Assembly: GCF_027913035.1 (NCBI RefSeq) | Contig: NZ_CP115775.1 | Span: 434,001 to 498,000, forward strand | Length of the DNA stretch: 64,000 nucleotides | Source of the DNA: Paracoccus albus | GTDB taxonomy: Bacteria; Pseudomonadota; Alphaproteobacteria; Rhodobacterales; Rhodobacteraceae | Reading direction: 5' to 3' | Shown: piece by piece, positions 51,203 through 60,267 of the stretch | How the letters are laid out: every line of letters starts with the position of its first letter | How positions within the stretch are numbered: position 1 is the first letter of the stretch | The notes under the pieces: generated by a model | The model's database searches: none | Told to the model about the DNA's origin: nothing | Seen by the model: only the letters and a program-made list of their open reading frames with translations | Program-made: the position numbers and the translations under genes

Positions 51203-51670
51203 ATGAGCAAGAGTTTGGCAAGGGTAGAGGCAGCGCTGAAAGATGCGGGCCTGAACACCGAGATTCGAGAGATGGATGACACGCGCACCGCCGCCGACGC
51301 CGCGGCGGCTGTCGGTTGCGAAATTGATCAGATCGCCAAATCCATCATCTTCAAGGGTGAGGAGGATGGTCATGCCGTGCTTTTTCTGACGGCAGGTGGC
51401 AATCGGGTCGATCCGGCGAAGGCCGAGCAGGCGGCAGGCCAGCCGCTTGGCAAGGCGGACGCCGCGCTGATCCGGTTGGAAACCGGCTTTGCGATTGGCG
51501 GTGTGGCGCCGGTCGGACATCTTCGCGACATTGCGGCGTTCATCGACCCGCGTCTGCTTGAGTTTGACGTGGTCTGGGCGGCGGCAGGAACGCCGCGCCA
51601 TGTATTTGCGATTATCCCCGACGATCTGGTCCGTCTCAGCGGCGCGACGAGCGCGGATTTTACAAGCTGA
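51203..51670 (+). CDS. YbaK/ProX-type aminoacyl-tRNA deacylase
   Basis: The 155-residue single-domain protein has the YbaK fold. ADAAAAVGCEIDQIAKSIIF carries the conserved lysine, and GFAIGGVAPVGHL is the family glycine motif. These enzymes hydrolyse mischarged Cys- or Ala-tRNA(Pro) or similar tRNAs. The start at 51203 follows AAGGGAG. The stop overlaps the recO start, so the two genes form an operon. Confidence 0.85.
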   Translation: MSKSLARVEAALKDAGLNTEIREMDDTRTAADAAAAVGCEIDQIAKSIIFKGEEDGHAVLFLTAGGNRVDPAKAEQAAGQPLGKADAALIRLETGFAIGGVAPVGHLRDIAAFIDPRLLEFDVVWAAAGTPRHVFAIIPDDLVRLSGATSADFTS

Positions 51671-52383
51671 TGGAGTGGCGCGGCGAAGGCACAGTCATCG
51701 GGCGTTTCCCGCATGGAGAGAATGCGGTCATCCTTGATGTGCTCAGCCGCGAAGCAGGGCGCGTGGTTGGCCTCGTGCCGGGCGGGGCGGGGAGGTCGAA
51801 GTCGGCTTTGCTTCAGTTGGGCGCCAGGCTGTCGGTCCAGTGGCGGGCAAGGCTGGAGGATCAGCTGGGCACATTTACGGTGGAACCGGTCCGTGCGCGA
51901 CCGGGCTTGCTGGGCGATGCGCTTGCATTGGACGGGGTGAACGCGACCGCCTCCCTGCTCCGGTTTGCGCTGCCAGAGCGTGATCCCCATCTCCGTCTTG
52001 CCGATACGTCCGAGGCGCTGTGGGACGCGATGGACGAAGGACTGGACTGGGCGGCTGACTATGTGCGTTGGGAAATGCTGCTGCTGGACGAGATGGGCTT
52101 TGGGCTTGACCTGACACGTTGCGCGATCAGCGGGGCCAAGGGTCCGCTATGCTATGTCAGTCCATCCTCTGGCCGGGCGGTCACCGCCGAGGCAGCGGGC
52201 GAATATGCGCCGCGCCTGTTGCGTTTGCCTGCGATGCTGGGCGGTCCACCCAGCAATGATGACCTGCAGCATGCGCTGCAACTGACCGGGCACTTCCTGC
52301 ACAAATGGCTGGCGGCGGGCCATGTCGCCAAAGCGCTTCCCCCTGCGCGTGACCGGCTGGTGTCAAGGCTGAACAGGCGCTGA
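51670..52383 (+). CDS. recO: DNA repair protein RecO
   Basis: The 237-residue RecO loads RecA in the RecFOR pathway. The N-terminal OB fold reads MEWRGEGTVIGRFPHGENAV then VVGLVPGGAGRSKSALLQLG. The helical C-terminus includes RWEMLLLDEMGFGLDLTRCA and a degenerate zinc motif (CYVSPSSGRAV). It overlaps the ybaK stop by one base. Identification rests on the general RecO layout and matching length. Confidence 0.88.
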   Translation: MEWRGEGTVIGRFPHGENAVILDVLSREAGRVVGLVPGGAGRSKSALLQLGARLSVQWRARLEDQLGTFTVEPVRARPGLLGDALALDGVNATASLLRFALPERDPHLRLADTSEALWDAMDEGLDWAADYVRWEMLLLDEMGFGLDLTRCAISGAKGPLCYVSPSSGRAVTAEAAGEYAPRLLRLPAMLGGPPSNDDLQHALQLTGHFLHKWLAAGHVAKALPPARDRLVSRLNRR

Positions 52384-52411
52384 GGCGCCGCGCTGAACCC
52401 AAGGCGGACGC

Positions 52412-52828
52412 TCAGAACACCTCATCACCACGAGCCTCACGCCGCTCAAACACCATCATCAATCCTGGCCCGTTGAGAACAAGCTGACCATGATCGCGCC
52501 GCACAGAGATCGCCTGGCGTAACATGTTCAGGTATTCTGCCTCTGCCTGCATCCGCGCAGCGTCAGCGCAGGCCATAGACGTCGAGGACAGATCAAGGGC
52601 ACCAAAAGCAGGTGCCGTGCCTTCCCTGCGGCCCGAATAGGCGTTGCACGGTCCCACACCTGTCAGCCGGTCATCATCAAGGCGCAGTGATACGTCCTGC
52701 ACCCAAGGCAGTCCGTTTACCTCGGTCAGGATCCAGTCGATTCCGTCGATGCGCTCATCCTCGGGCAGGGCGGGGGCAGTACATCCGGCAAGAAGCGCAA
52801 AGGCGACGAATCGGAGGATCTGGGTCAT
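52412..52828 (-). CDS. META-domain (HslJ-like) lipoprotein
   Basis: The 138-residue product has a lipoprotein signal (FVAFALLAGCTAPA). The META domain shows WILTEVNGLPW, GVGPCNAYSGR and FGALDLSSTSMACADAARMQ, which fit the HslJ-type fold with paired cysteines. The role is uncertain; HslJ is linked to heat shock and novobiocin resistance in E. coli. It is convergent with recO across only 28 bases, with no terminator visible. Confidence 0.8.
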   Translation of the reverse strand: MTQILRFVAFALLAGCTAPALPEDERIDGIDWILTEVNGLPWVQDVSLRLDDDRLTGVGPCNAYSGRREGTAPAFGALDLSSTSMACADAARMQAEAEYLNMLRQAISVRRDHGQLVLNGPGLMMVFERREARGDEVF

Positions 52829-52920
52829 GGCGTCTCCTAGCGGCAGAAATTCAAGCGATGCGGTTCAACTCTTATCCCGGCCATTCTTTCCGAAAAGCCG
52901 AGCGCATTACAGAAAAGAAA

Positions 52921-52948
52921 ACCCCCGCGGGCAAATGCCAACGGGGGT
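52921..52948 (-). terminator. rho-independent terminator after rpsU
   Basis: ACCCCCG and CGGGGGT form a 7-bp stem around a 14-base loop. The A-rich run at 52911-52920 gives a U run in the minus-strand RNA. It lies 28 bases past the rpsU stop. Confidence 0.8.
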
Positions 52949-52975
52949 CTTTGAACCTTATTCGGTTCGCTCGTC

Positions 52976-53182
52976 TTACAGAGCGCCTTCGCGCTGTGCC
53001 TTTTTACGGGCCAGCTTGCGGGCGCGGCGCACGGCCTCGGCCTTTTCACGGGCCTTCTTGACGGACGGCTTCTCGAAATGTTGCTTCAGCTTCATTTCAC
53101 GGAACACGCCCTCGCGCTGAAGTTTTTTCTTCAGTGCGCGCATCGCCTGTTCGACGTTATTGTCGCGAACGTTCACCTGCAT
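52976..53182 (-). CDS. rpsU: 30S ribosomal protein S21
   Basis: The 68-residue basic protein matches the alphaproteobacterial S21 opening [20 protein letters not shown]. Its Lys/Arg-rich helices end [17 protein letters not shown]21 helps initiation by holding the 16S 3' end near the Shine-Dalgarno region. It is divergent from the COQ9 gene across 96 bases. Confidence 0.95.
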   Translation of the reverse strand: MQVNVRDNNVEQAMRALKKKLQREGVFREMKLKQHFEKPSVKKAREKAEAVRRARKLARKKAQREGAL

Positions 53183-53278
53183 GTGGTTGTCACCACCTTC
53201 CTAGGTTAAAGTTGATCGAAATTGCAGGAAGCAGCCATATAGGCTGCATTTGTGCATTTGTCCAGCCCGGAGGGGAAT

Positions 53279-53923
53279 ATGACCGACACGCGCGACAGAC
53301 TGGCTACGGCCGCCATCCAGCATGTGCCATTCGAGGGTATGAACGAAAAGGCGCTGCGGGCGGGCGCCCGTGACATCGGCCTGTCCGGGGATGTCGCCAT
53401 CGCCTTTTTTCCCGGCGGCGGCGCCGATCTGGCGGCATGGATACACCGGCGCGACGATCGGCGGCTGGCTGAATGGATGGCCGAAATGCCCGGCGGCAAG
53501 ATCCGCGACCGAATTGCCGACGCGATCTGGCAGCGTCTTGAGTTCGCCGATGCCGAACTCGTCAGGGCCGCGTCCGCGACGATGGCACTGCCGCAGAACC
53601 AACCGCTCGGGGCGCGTCTGATCTGGGAAACCGCTGACACGATCTGGAATGGCCTGAGCGATAGCTCGCGCGACGTGAACTGGTATTCGAAGCGTATGAC
53701 GCTTGGCGCTGTCTATGCGGCCACCGTGCTGTATTGGCTGGGCGATCCGTCCGAGGATCATCGCGATACCCGCGCATTTATCGACCGCCGTATCGACGGT
53801 GTCATGCGGTTCGAAAAAATGAAAGCCTCTGCAAGAAAGGTGCCTGGTGTCAGTGTGCTGACAGATCTCGCAACCGGCTGGATCCGTGCGCCCAAGTCAA
53901 CGACCCAGGAGGGCGAGGTATGA
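53279..53923 (+). CDS. COQ9-family ubiquinone biosynthesis protein
   Basis: The 214-residue all-helical protein has the TetR-like N-terminal fold of COQ9 (MTDTRDRLATAAIQHVPFEG) and the lipid-binding C-terminal part with GARLIWETADTIWNGLSDSS and DVNWYSKRMTLGAVYAATVL, the latter a family hallmark. COQ9 binds quinone intermediates and assists COQ7. The start at 53279 follows GGAGGGG. The stop overlaps the next gene by ATGA. Confidence 0.88.
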   Translation: MTDTRDRLATAAIQHVPFEGMNEKALRAGARDIGLSGDVAIAFFPGGGADLAAWIHRRDDRRLAEWMAEMPGGKIRDRIADAIWQRLEFADAELVRAASATMALPQNQPLGARLIWETADTIWNGLSDSSRDVNWYSKRMTLGAVYAATVLYWLGDPSEDHRDTRAFIDRRIDGVMRFEKMKASARKVPGVSVLTDLATGWIRAPKSTTQEGEV

Positions 53924-54912
53924 CGGTTCCCGATTCGATGCGCGCGGTCGAGATCTCGGAATCCGGCGCTCCAGAGGTGCTTGTCGAAACGAAAAGGCCG
54001 GTGCCGATGCCGGGACACGACCAGATCGTGATCCGGCTTGCATATGCCGGGGTGAACCGGCCCGATGTGGCGCAGCGACAGGGGACATATGCACCGCCAC
54101 CAGGCGCATCCGATCTTCCCGGTCTGGAGGGCGCGGGAACGGTTGTGGCCCTCGGCAGCGGCGTCAGCGAATGGAACATCGGCGACAAGGTTTGCGCCCT
54201 GCTGCCCGGTGGCGGATATGCCGAATATGTGGCCTGCAACGCACGCCATGCGCTGCCGATCCCCGAAGGGATGACGATGCGAGAGGCCGCGGCCCTGCCC
54301 GAGACCGCCTATACCGTGTGGTCGAACGTCATCATGCGCGGCGGATTACAGGCCGGCGAGCGTTTTCTGGTTCATGGAGGGTCATCGGGTATCGGTACGA
54401 TGGCCATCCAATTGGCGCGCTCTATCGGCGCAAGGGTCTGGGCCACGGCTGGCTCTGACGAAAAATGTCGTGCGATCTCTGCCCTCGGGGCTATAGCGAT
54501 AAACTATACGACCGAGGATTTCGTGAAGGTGTTGCAAGAAGCGGGTGGTGCCGATCTGATTCTGGATATGGTTGGCGGCGACTACATCGCGAAGAACCTG
54601 AAATCGCTGGATATGGATGGCAGGCTTGTGCAGATTGCCTTTCTGCAGGGCCCGAAGGCAGAGATCAACTTTGCCCATGTCATGACGCGCAGGCTGACCA
54701 TTACCGGCTCAACCCTGCGACCGCAATCGGATGGTGCAAAGGCGGCGATTGCCGCGCAATTGCACGAAAAATTGTGGCCCATCATCGCCGCTGGCAAGGT
54801 CCGTATTCTGATCGACAGTGAGTACCCGCTGGCCAGTGCGGCAGAGGCGCATCGGCGCATGGAAAGCAGTGCACATATCGGAAAGATCGTGCTGAAGGTA
54901 GCAAACGACTGA
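53920..54912 (+). CDS. NADPH:quinone oxidoreductase (zinc-type MDR superfamily, QorA-like)
   Basis: The 330-residue medium-chain dehydrogenase/reductase has no structural zinc cysteines. It shows VNRPDVAQRQGTYAPPPGAS, LPGLEGAGTVVALGSGVSEW, the nucleotide-binding VHGGSSGIGTMAIQLARSIG (AXXGXXG/GGSSGIG class) and AGSDEKCRAISALGAIAINY. It reduces quinones or enals with NADPH. The start overlaps the COQ9 stop as ATGA, so both are co-translated and possibly share a quinone theme. The frame is open back to 53734 in the upstream gene's sequence, but that part is not coding. Confidence 0.86.
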   Translation: MTVPDSMRAVEISESGAPEVLVETKRPVPMPGHDQIVIRLAYAGVNRPDVAQRQGTYAPPPGASDLPGLEGAGTVVALGSGVSEWNIGDKVCALLPGGGYAEYVACNARHALPIPEGMTMREAAALPETAYTVWSNVIMRGGLQAGERFLVHGGSSGIGTMAIQLARSIGARVWATAGSDEKCRAISALGAIAINYTTEDFVKVLQEAGGADLILDMVGGDYIAKNLKSLDMDGRLVQIAFLQGPKAEINFAHVMTRRLTITGSTLRPQSDGAKAAIAAQLHEKLWPIIAAGKVRILIDSEYPLASAAEAHRRMESSAHIGKIVLKVAND

Positions 54913-54924
54913 GCGCCCGGCTGC

Positions 54925-55563
54925 TTAGCGCACCCTCTCCATGATCACGGCATCGCGGTCACAATCGCGGCGTATATCGGGTGCGCAATCACGGGGCTCA
55001 AGGTCTTTGGTCAGGCAGATGCGGACCTCTTGCAGGTCCTCGCCACGGCAGGTGACGGTGATGCCGTCGGCGCTCATGCCGGGGTTGTATTCGATAAACG
55101 CATCCTCGATCAGCTTCGGCGGGATCGAAATATCCTTGTCCAGGTCGACGAAATAGTCGGGCAGGGTGACAACGTCCCAAGCGTCCCGGGTCGCGTCATA
55201 GTAGCCCGCTGCCGACAGGCCTGTGCAGCGTCCGTGCTTTTGCCATTGATACCATGCCAGCCCGCCGGAGCCCATGATATCGGACATCGCTTCACTTTCA
55301 CGCCGGGACGGATCGCGTTCGGCGGTTCGGCAGTTCGATGGCCAGCCCTGTTCATATTGCGGCCACAGGCCATGAAGGTTGAAATCAACCTTCTGGCCTG
55401 CGTCGCATTGGGTCGTGCCGCGCTTGTCGCCAGCGGATGCGCACCAGTTGGGGGACCAACTCAGCGCCAGAACGTAATAGTCGAAATCACCCGCGCGGTG
55501 GTTCTGGGCGGCAGCTGGCAGACCGATACTGCTCGTGATGATGGCGGCGATAAGATGACGCAT
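54925..55563 (-). CDS. ribonuclease T2 family protein
   Basis: The 212-residue secreted protein has a signal peptide (SSIGLPAAA). Both active-site segments are present: FNLHGLWPQYEQGWPSNC and MGSGGLAWYQWQKHGRCTGL. The catalytic His-Trp-His set is intact, but the second block has Gln where many members have Glu. Eight cysteines fit the disulfide pattern of the family. The enzyme would act in the periplasm on RNA. Start at 55563 behind GAGGGG. It converges on the quinone oxidoreductase gene with only 12 bases between. Confidence 0.87.
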   Translation of the reverse strand: MRHLIAAIITSSIGLPAAAQNHRAGDFDYYVLALSWSPNWCASAGDKRGTTQCDAGQKVDFNLHGLWPQYEQGWPSNCRTAERDPSRRESEAMSDIMGSGGLAWYQWQKHGRCTGLSAAGYYDATRDAWDVVTLPDYFVDLDKDISIPPKLIEDAFIEYNPGMSADGITVTCRGEDLQEVRICLTKDLEPRDCAPDIRRDCDRDAVIMERVR

Positions 55564-55756
55564 GATGCCCCTCTGTCGGCTTTGTTGTCCTTTCATAGGG
55601 GATTGCGCCCGCCCGCGCATCCCGCGAAGTCACGATTTGGCCTTCCCCTTTGCCGCATTCGGGCCTATATAGGCTGCGAATTTTCCCGAAAACGTGGATG
55701 GCTTCGCCAAAACGCCGTTTTCCCGGCCGGGAAAGATATGCCCAAGGAGAAGTCCG

Positions 55757-56500
55757 ATGAACAAACCGCTTATGGCCAAAGCCACCGCCGTCTGGCTGAT
55801 CGACAACACAACGTTGAGCTTCAAGCAGATCGCCGATTTCGTTGGGATGCATGAACTGGAAATTCAGGGCATTGCCGATGGCGACGTGGCGACTGGTGTC
55901 AAAGGCTTCGATCCCATCGCCTCGCATCAGCTTGACCATTCCGAGATTGAGAAGGGTCAGAAAGACCCTGCATACAAGCTGAAGCTGAAGCATAACCCGG
56001 CTGCCGAGGGTGAAGAAAAGCGGCGTGGTCCGCGCTACACACCGCTGTCCAAGCGTCAGGACCGTCCGGCGGCCATTCTTTGGCTGGTGAAGTTCCACCC
56101 TGAACTGGCGGACTCGCAGATCGCAAAGCTGGTGGGCACGACCAAGCCGACCATTCAGGCGATCCGCGAGCGGACGCATTGGAATATCCAGAACATTCAG
56201 CCCATCGACCCGGTGGCTCTTGGCCTCGCCAAGCAGTCCGAACTGGATACCGCCGTGCAGAAGGCTGCGAAGAAGAGCGCGGCCGAAGGCGGTGTGATGT
56301 CCGATGATGAGCGTCGCAAGCTCGTGTCGACCGAGACGTCGCTTTCCATGACCGAAGAGCCGCGCTTGCCGACGGCGATTGCCGGTTTGGAAAATTTCAG
56401 CCTGTCGCGCGATGATGAGGAAGAAAAGCCAGAGCAGGATCTGGATGCTGACAGCTTCTTCAACCTGCCGGAATCCGACGAGAATGACGACGACAACTGA
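55757..56500 (+). CDS. trcR: cell-cycle transcriptional regulator TrcR (DUF1013)
   Basis: The 247-residue protein is specific to alphaproteobacteria. The N-terminus reads MNKPLMAKATAVWLIDNTTL, followed by SFKQIADFVGMHELEIQGIA, and then by a second helix-turn-helix-like region ILWLVKFHPELADSQIAKLV with TTKPTIQAIRERTHWNIQNI. An acidic tail ends the protein. DUF1013 proteins include TrcR of Caulobacter, which binds promoters of cell-cycle genes. The start at 55757 has AAGGAGA. A strong terminator follows. Confidence 0.88.
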   Translation: MNKPLMAKATAVWLIDNTTLSFKQIADFVGMHELEIQGIADGDVATGVKGFDPIASHQLDHSEIEKGQKDPAYKLKLKHNPAAEGEEKRRGPRYTPLSKRQDRPAAILWLVKFHPELADSQIAKLVGTTKPTIQAIRERTHWNIQNIQPIDPVALGLAKQSELDTAVQKAAKKSAAEGGVMSDDERRKLVSTETSLSMTEEPRLPTAIAGLENFSLSRDDEEEKPEQDLDADSFFNLPESDENDDDN

Positions 56501-56516
56501 TTCTTCGGAATTGGAA

Positions 56517-56553
56517 AGCGCGGGCAGCCTGATCGGGCCGCCCGCGCTTTTTT
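56517..56553 (+). terminator. rho-independent terminator after trcR
   Basis: AGCGCGGGC and GCCCGCGCT enclose a 14-base loop and are followed by TTTTT. It lies 16 bases past the trcR stop. Confidence 0.85.
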
Positions 56554-56639
56554 ATTGGAACGATGTGTCGGCGTTTTTTCGCCTCAAAGAATGGTCAGGC
56601 GACGGGCTTGTGGCGATATCGCCAGACTTTCAGCACCGA

Positions 56640-57877
56640 TCAGCCGCCGTTGATAACGGCGTCCGGCACCTCGTAGCGCTCATTCCCGATCTCGATGACG
56701 GTCAAATCGCCGCGACGTTCAGTCGTCTGATTTGCGACCGGGACAGGTGCGCCGTTCTGGAACCGGATCTCGCGCGAACCGCCGTCGGGCCAGTTCACGC
56801 GCAGGGCAGCAGCGCCATGCCCGTTGCGCGTTACGCTGAAGGCGCAGTCTCGGGTCGGCATCCCAAGGAAGTCGAACAAGGCAGCGAACCACTGGCCGCG
56901 TTATCGGCAGCAGGCGCGACGGAATTGCTTTGCGCAGGCTTGGGTGCCGGCTTTGGCGATGTCGCTGATGGCTCGGCCGGCCGGGCTGTTCCGCCAAGCG
57001 GAATTTTTGTCGGTGGTGCGACGGGCGGTCGGGTTGCAACGACAGCAGGCCGGTCAGCGGGGGCTGTTGTTCCCTGAGGTGCAGCAGGCGCCGCGGCCGG
57101 CGGTTGGGACGGGGGCGTAATATCCGATGGTGGTTGAATCGCGTTGTCTCGCGGTGCGGCATTGGCTGACGGCGCTGCGGCTGGCGCCTCTGCGCTATCG
57201 GCAGGTTCCGTTGTCTGTGTGAGAAAGTCGCTCGCCGCCCAACCGCTCAGCGCATCACCGCTCGTCGTCTCGACCCGGCACCAGTTCCGGTCATCAACCG
57301 TTTCGCAGCCCAGATTGCGCAGGGTCGCGTCATTCGCAACAGTTCCCGCAATCGCCGAACCGGTCGATGCTTCGGAACGGATGTTCAGCCTGCCGGTAAT
57401 TCCTGTCACTTTCCAATAATCAGGCTCGGCATTCAGAGAGTTGGCCACGTCATTGCTCTGCGGTGTGCGCCCGGCAACGTCGATGGTCAAAGAAAAACGG
57501 GCGGCTTCATTCTCGCGTCCCGCGCTTGGCATCAAATAGGTGCGGATCAGGTAAGTGCCGCTTTCCGGCAGGGTCAGATCCGCCGACAGGCCAGAAGTGC
57601 TGCCGATATAAATTGCCTGAGATTCGCCCGGCACATCACCCGGCGCGTAGATGTTGAAGTAGGCCGACGGGTTGTCGGTGTTCATGCGGACGGTCATCCG
57701 CTGACCTGCCTCTGCCACAAGGGTGAAATCTGCGGTGTCTCTGCCAACGACCTGACCGCTGACTGCCGTTCCGGTGGCGCCGACGGCGAAAATGACCGGT
57801 TGCGTCGTGCTTTCGGCTGCGACCGGCAGCGCCAGGCAGGCCGCAAGCGCTGCGCTGCAGAGGATTCTTCCAAACAT
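56640..57877 (-). pseudogene. frameshifted SH3-domain periplasmic protein (one base apparently lost near 56863)
   Basis: The gene begins at an ATG at 57877 with GAGG upstream and a signal peptide (ILCSAALAACLALPVAA-ES). A pre-peptidase-like or beta-sandwich region spans about residues 25-145, with an SH3b domain (GRLNIRSEASTGSAIAGTVA) near 165-225. A Pro/Ala-rich linker follows. In frame 1 the protein then reads SGSLPCSTSLG and ends at 56831 with CRPETAPSA. In the next frame the conserved C-terminal domain continues (PTRDCAFSVTRNGHGAAALR, IEIGNERYEVPDAVINGG) to 56640. The break falls in a GGG run at 56862-56864; a fourth G restores one frame. It may be a true mutation or a sequencing error. 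Confidence 0.7.
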
Positions 57878-58010
57878 AACATGCCTCATTCTTCGTTATT
57901 CTGCCCAACCGCTTCGCAGGCGGTTTTATTTGTGATTAGCGCAAAAGCGGCCGAATGCCTCTCTGCAAACGGCCGGATTCGCGATTTCGTGTTCGTGCGT
58001 GAGCAGTCCG

Positions 58011-59483
58011 TCAGATAGACAGGCAGATATATTTCAGCTCCAGAAAGTCGTCGATCCCGTGGCGGCTTCCTTCGCGTCCAAGACCGGATTGCTTGACCCC
58101 GCCAAAGGGTGCCACCTCGGTCGAGATGATGCCGGTGTTCACGCCGACGATCCCGTATTCCAGCCCTTCCTGAACGCGGGTGATCCGACCGATGTCACGC
58201 GCGTAGAAATAGCTGGCCAGGCCGAAGATCGTGTTGTTGGCTTTTTCGATCGCCTCTTCCTCTGTCTTGAATCGGAACAAGGGGGCGAGGGGGCCGAATG
58301 TTTCCTCTGTCGCCACTTTCATGTCGTCCGTCACGCCTGTCACGACGGTCGGTTCGAAGAACAGACCGCCTTTTCTCTTGCCGCCGGTTGCGACCTTGCC
58401 GCCACCGTCAAGAACATCCTTGATGTGATCCTCGACCTTTTCCACCGCGTCCTCATTGATAAGCGGCCCGGTTGTCACGCCATCTTCCAAGCCGTCGCCA
58501 ACGCGCAGTTTTTCGACGGCAGCGGCCAGTTTGTCGGCAAAGGCGTCATAGACCCCGTCCTGAACGTAGATGCGGTTGGCACATACGCATGTCTGGCCGT
58601 TGTTGCGGAATTTCGATGCCATGGCCCCTTCGACCGCAGCATCAAGATCCGCGTCGTCAAACACGATGAAGGGCGCGTTGCCCCCCAGTTCCATGCTGCA
58701 TTTCAGAACCTGATCGGCAGCCTGCCGCAAAAGGATGCGGCCCACCTCGGTCGAGCCGGTGAAGGTCAGCTTGCGAACATTGGGGTTTTCGCAGAATTCC
58801 TTGCCGATCTCGGAAGAGCGCGAGGAGGGAACGACATTGAATATACCCTTCGGCAGACCGGCCCTTTCGCCCAGCACGGCCAGAGCAATTGCCGAAAGCG
58901 GTGTTTCCGCCGCGGGGCGCGCGACAAAGCCGCAACCGGCGGCCAGTGCCGGCGCGCATTTGCGGGTGATCATCGCATTCGGGAAGTTCCAGGGCGTGAT
59001 GGATGCGGCGACGCCAATCGGCTGGCGGATCACGGTCAGGCGCTTGTCAGGCATGTGGCCAGGGATGGTTTCACCGTAGATCCGCTTTGCTTCTTCGCCG
59101 AACCATTCGATGAAGCTGGCACCATAGGCGATCTCGCCTTTTGCCTCGGCCAGCGGTTTGCCCATTTCGGCGGTCAGTATACGGCCCAGATCGTCCTGAT
59201 TTTCCATCATCAGATCGAACCACTTGCGCATGATCTGTGCGCGTTCTTTGGCGGTACGCGCGGCCCAGTCTTTCATCGCTTTTGCTGCGGCTTCTATGGC
59301 GCGCGCGGCATCATTGCGTGTCAGGTCGGCTACTTCGGCAATCACGTCTCCGCGGGCTGGGTTTGTGACGGCAAAAGTCGAACCATCTTCTGCATCCACC
59401 CACGCGCCATCTACATAGCCACGGGTCTCCAGAAGCGAGGGGTCCTTCAATAGCATCTTAAGGTCTGTGGGGTGCTGGTTCAT
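58011..59483 (-). CDS. gabD: NAD(P)-dependent succinate-semialdehyde dehydrogenase
   Basis: The 490-residue aldehyde dehydrogenase has ITPWNFPNAMITRKCAPALA, LTFTGSTEVGRILLRQAADQ, MELGGNAPFIVFDDADLDAA (catalytic Glu) and NNGQTCVCANRIYVQDGVYD, with the nucleophile at about Cys299. The length and C-terminal FGGVKQSGLGREGSRHGIDD fit GabD, which oxidises succinate semialdehyde to succinate in the GABA shunt. The start at 59483 is favoured by GAGGAGAGAG. The frame is open to 59558 without family match. Confidence 0.9.
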   Translation of the reverse strand: MNQHPTDLKMLLKDPSLLETRGYVDGAWVDAEDGSTFAVTNPARGDVIAEVADLTRNDAARAIEAAAKAMKDWAARTAKERAQIMRKWFDLMMENQDDLGRILTAEMGKPLAEAKGEIAYGASFIEWFGEEAKRIYGETIPGHMPDKRLTVIRQPIGVAASITPWNFPNAMITRKCAPALAAGCGFVARPAAETPLSAIALAVLGERAGLPKGIFNVVPSSRSSEIGKEFCENPNVRKLTFTGSTEVGRILLRQAADQVLKCSMELGGNAPFIVFDDADLDAAVEGAMASKFRNNGQTCVCANRIYVQDGVYDAFADKLAAAVEKLRVGDGLEDGVTTGPLINEDAVEKVEDHIKDVLDGGGKVATGGKRKGGLFFEPTVVTGVTDDMKVATEETFGPLAPLFRFKTEEEAIEKANNTIFGLASYFYARDIGRITRVQEGLEYGIVGVNTGIISTEVAPFGGVKQSGLGREGSRHGIDDFLELKYICLSI

Positions 59484-59610
59484 CTCTCTCTCCTCGGATT
59501 GTGTTGTTATTACGCTGGCGCTTTTGGGCTGCAATGACAAGTGAAAGCCCTGTGCCAAAATATAGGCATGATGTGATGCAACCTATCGCTGCCCAGCGGC
59601 GTTGGAGGGC

Positions 59611-59637
59611 AACGTCAAAATGTTCCCTCTTGACGTT
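59611..59637. promoter_or_regulatory. 8-bp perfect inverted repeat between gabD and the SRPBCC gene
   Basis: AACGTCAA, 11-base spacer, TTGACGTT. It lies in the 223-base divergent region, 128 bases from the gabD start and 70 from the SRPBCC start. Operator-like, but no regulator gene is adjacent. Confidence 0.4.
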
Positions 59638-59706
59638 ATCTCTCAGGGGCGGCGCGTTCATGCGTGTCGCCCCTCCCCCTTTCCGGGCCAGAAAGTGGGT
59701 TGACGG

Positions 59707-60141
59707 ATGCACACGATTATCATTCAGAACGACTATGCCGTTGCTTCGGCTCGACTATGGGCATTGGTCACAGAGGTCAGCCGGTTTCAGCAAGCGATGC
59801 GGGGTGTTGTCGCCTTTGAAGCTTTACCCGGCGAACGGATTGAACGCGGGCAGCGCTTCCTGTCGCGCCGATCAACGCTCGGTCTGCGGCTGGTCTACGA
59901 TGTCGAGGTGCTTGCATGTGATCACGAGCGTTTGATCCTGCGCGAAACTCATGGGCGTTCGGGTAAGCAAATCTTCAAGCACACCCTCGCGGTGACCCCG
60001 GCGGCTGACGGCAGCCGTCTGACCGACAAGATCGAGGTTGAGGCAGGCCCGCTCAGTCTGATTTCAGCCTATCTCGCCCGACGTCACTTTGAGGCCCAGC
60101 ACCGGGCCAGGCTGCGCACTCTGGGCTCGGAAGGCTTCTAG
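59707..60141 (+). CDS. SRPBCC-superfamily (START/polyketide-cyclase-like) protein
   Basis: The 144-residue product has the SRPBCC opening NDYAVASARLWALVTEVSRF followed by RGVVAFEALPGERIERGQRF and a beta-rich core. A C-terminal long helix (YLARRHFEAQHRARLRTLGS) closes the hydrophobic pocket. These proteins bind lipids, polyketides or aromatic ligands. The ligand here is unknown. The ATG at 59707 has only a weak ribosome site (GGGTTGACGG). Confidence 0.72.
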   Translation: MHTIIIQNDYAVASARLWALVTEVSRFQQAMRGVVAFEALPGERIERGQRFLSRRSTLGLRLVYDVEVLACDHERLILRETHGRSGKQIFKHTLAVTPAADGSRLTDKIEVEAGPLSLISAYLARRHFEAQHRARLRTLGSEGF

Positions 60142-60267
60142 GGCCCACATCGTCTTGATGGCTTAACCTTTGTTGCAGCAAGAATATGTGATGCAACGGT
60201 GAGCCGGATGACGTTCTTTCTTCCGCAATCGGGCCAGTGCTGCCCGTACAAGGAAAAGGAGACTGCT

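Noticed and set aside
53734..53919. N-terminal extension of the quinone oxidoreductase frame through the end of the COQ9 gene
   Set aside because: The extension lies inside the COQ9 coding region in another frame and lacks similarity; the ATG at 53920 gives the normal N-terminus and an ATGA overlap.
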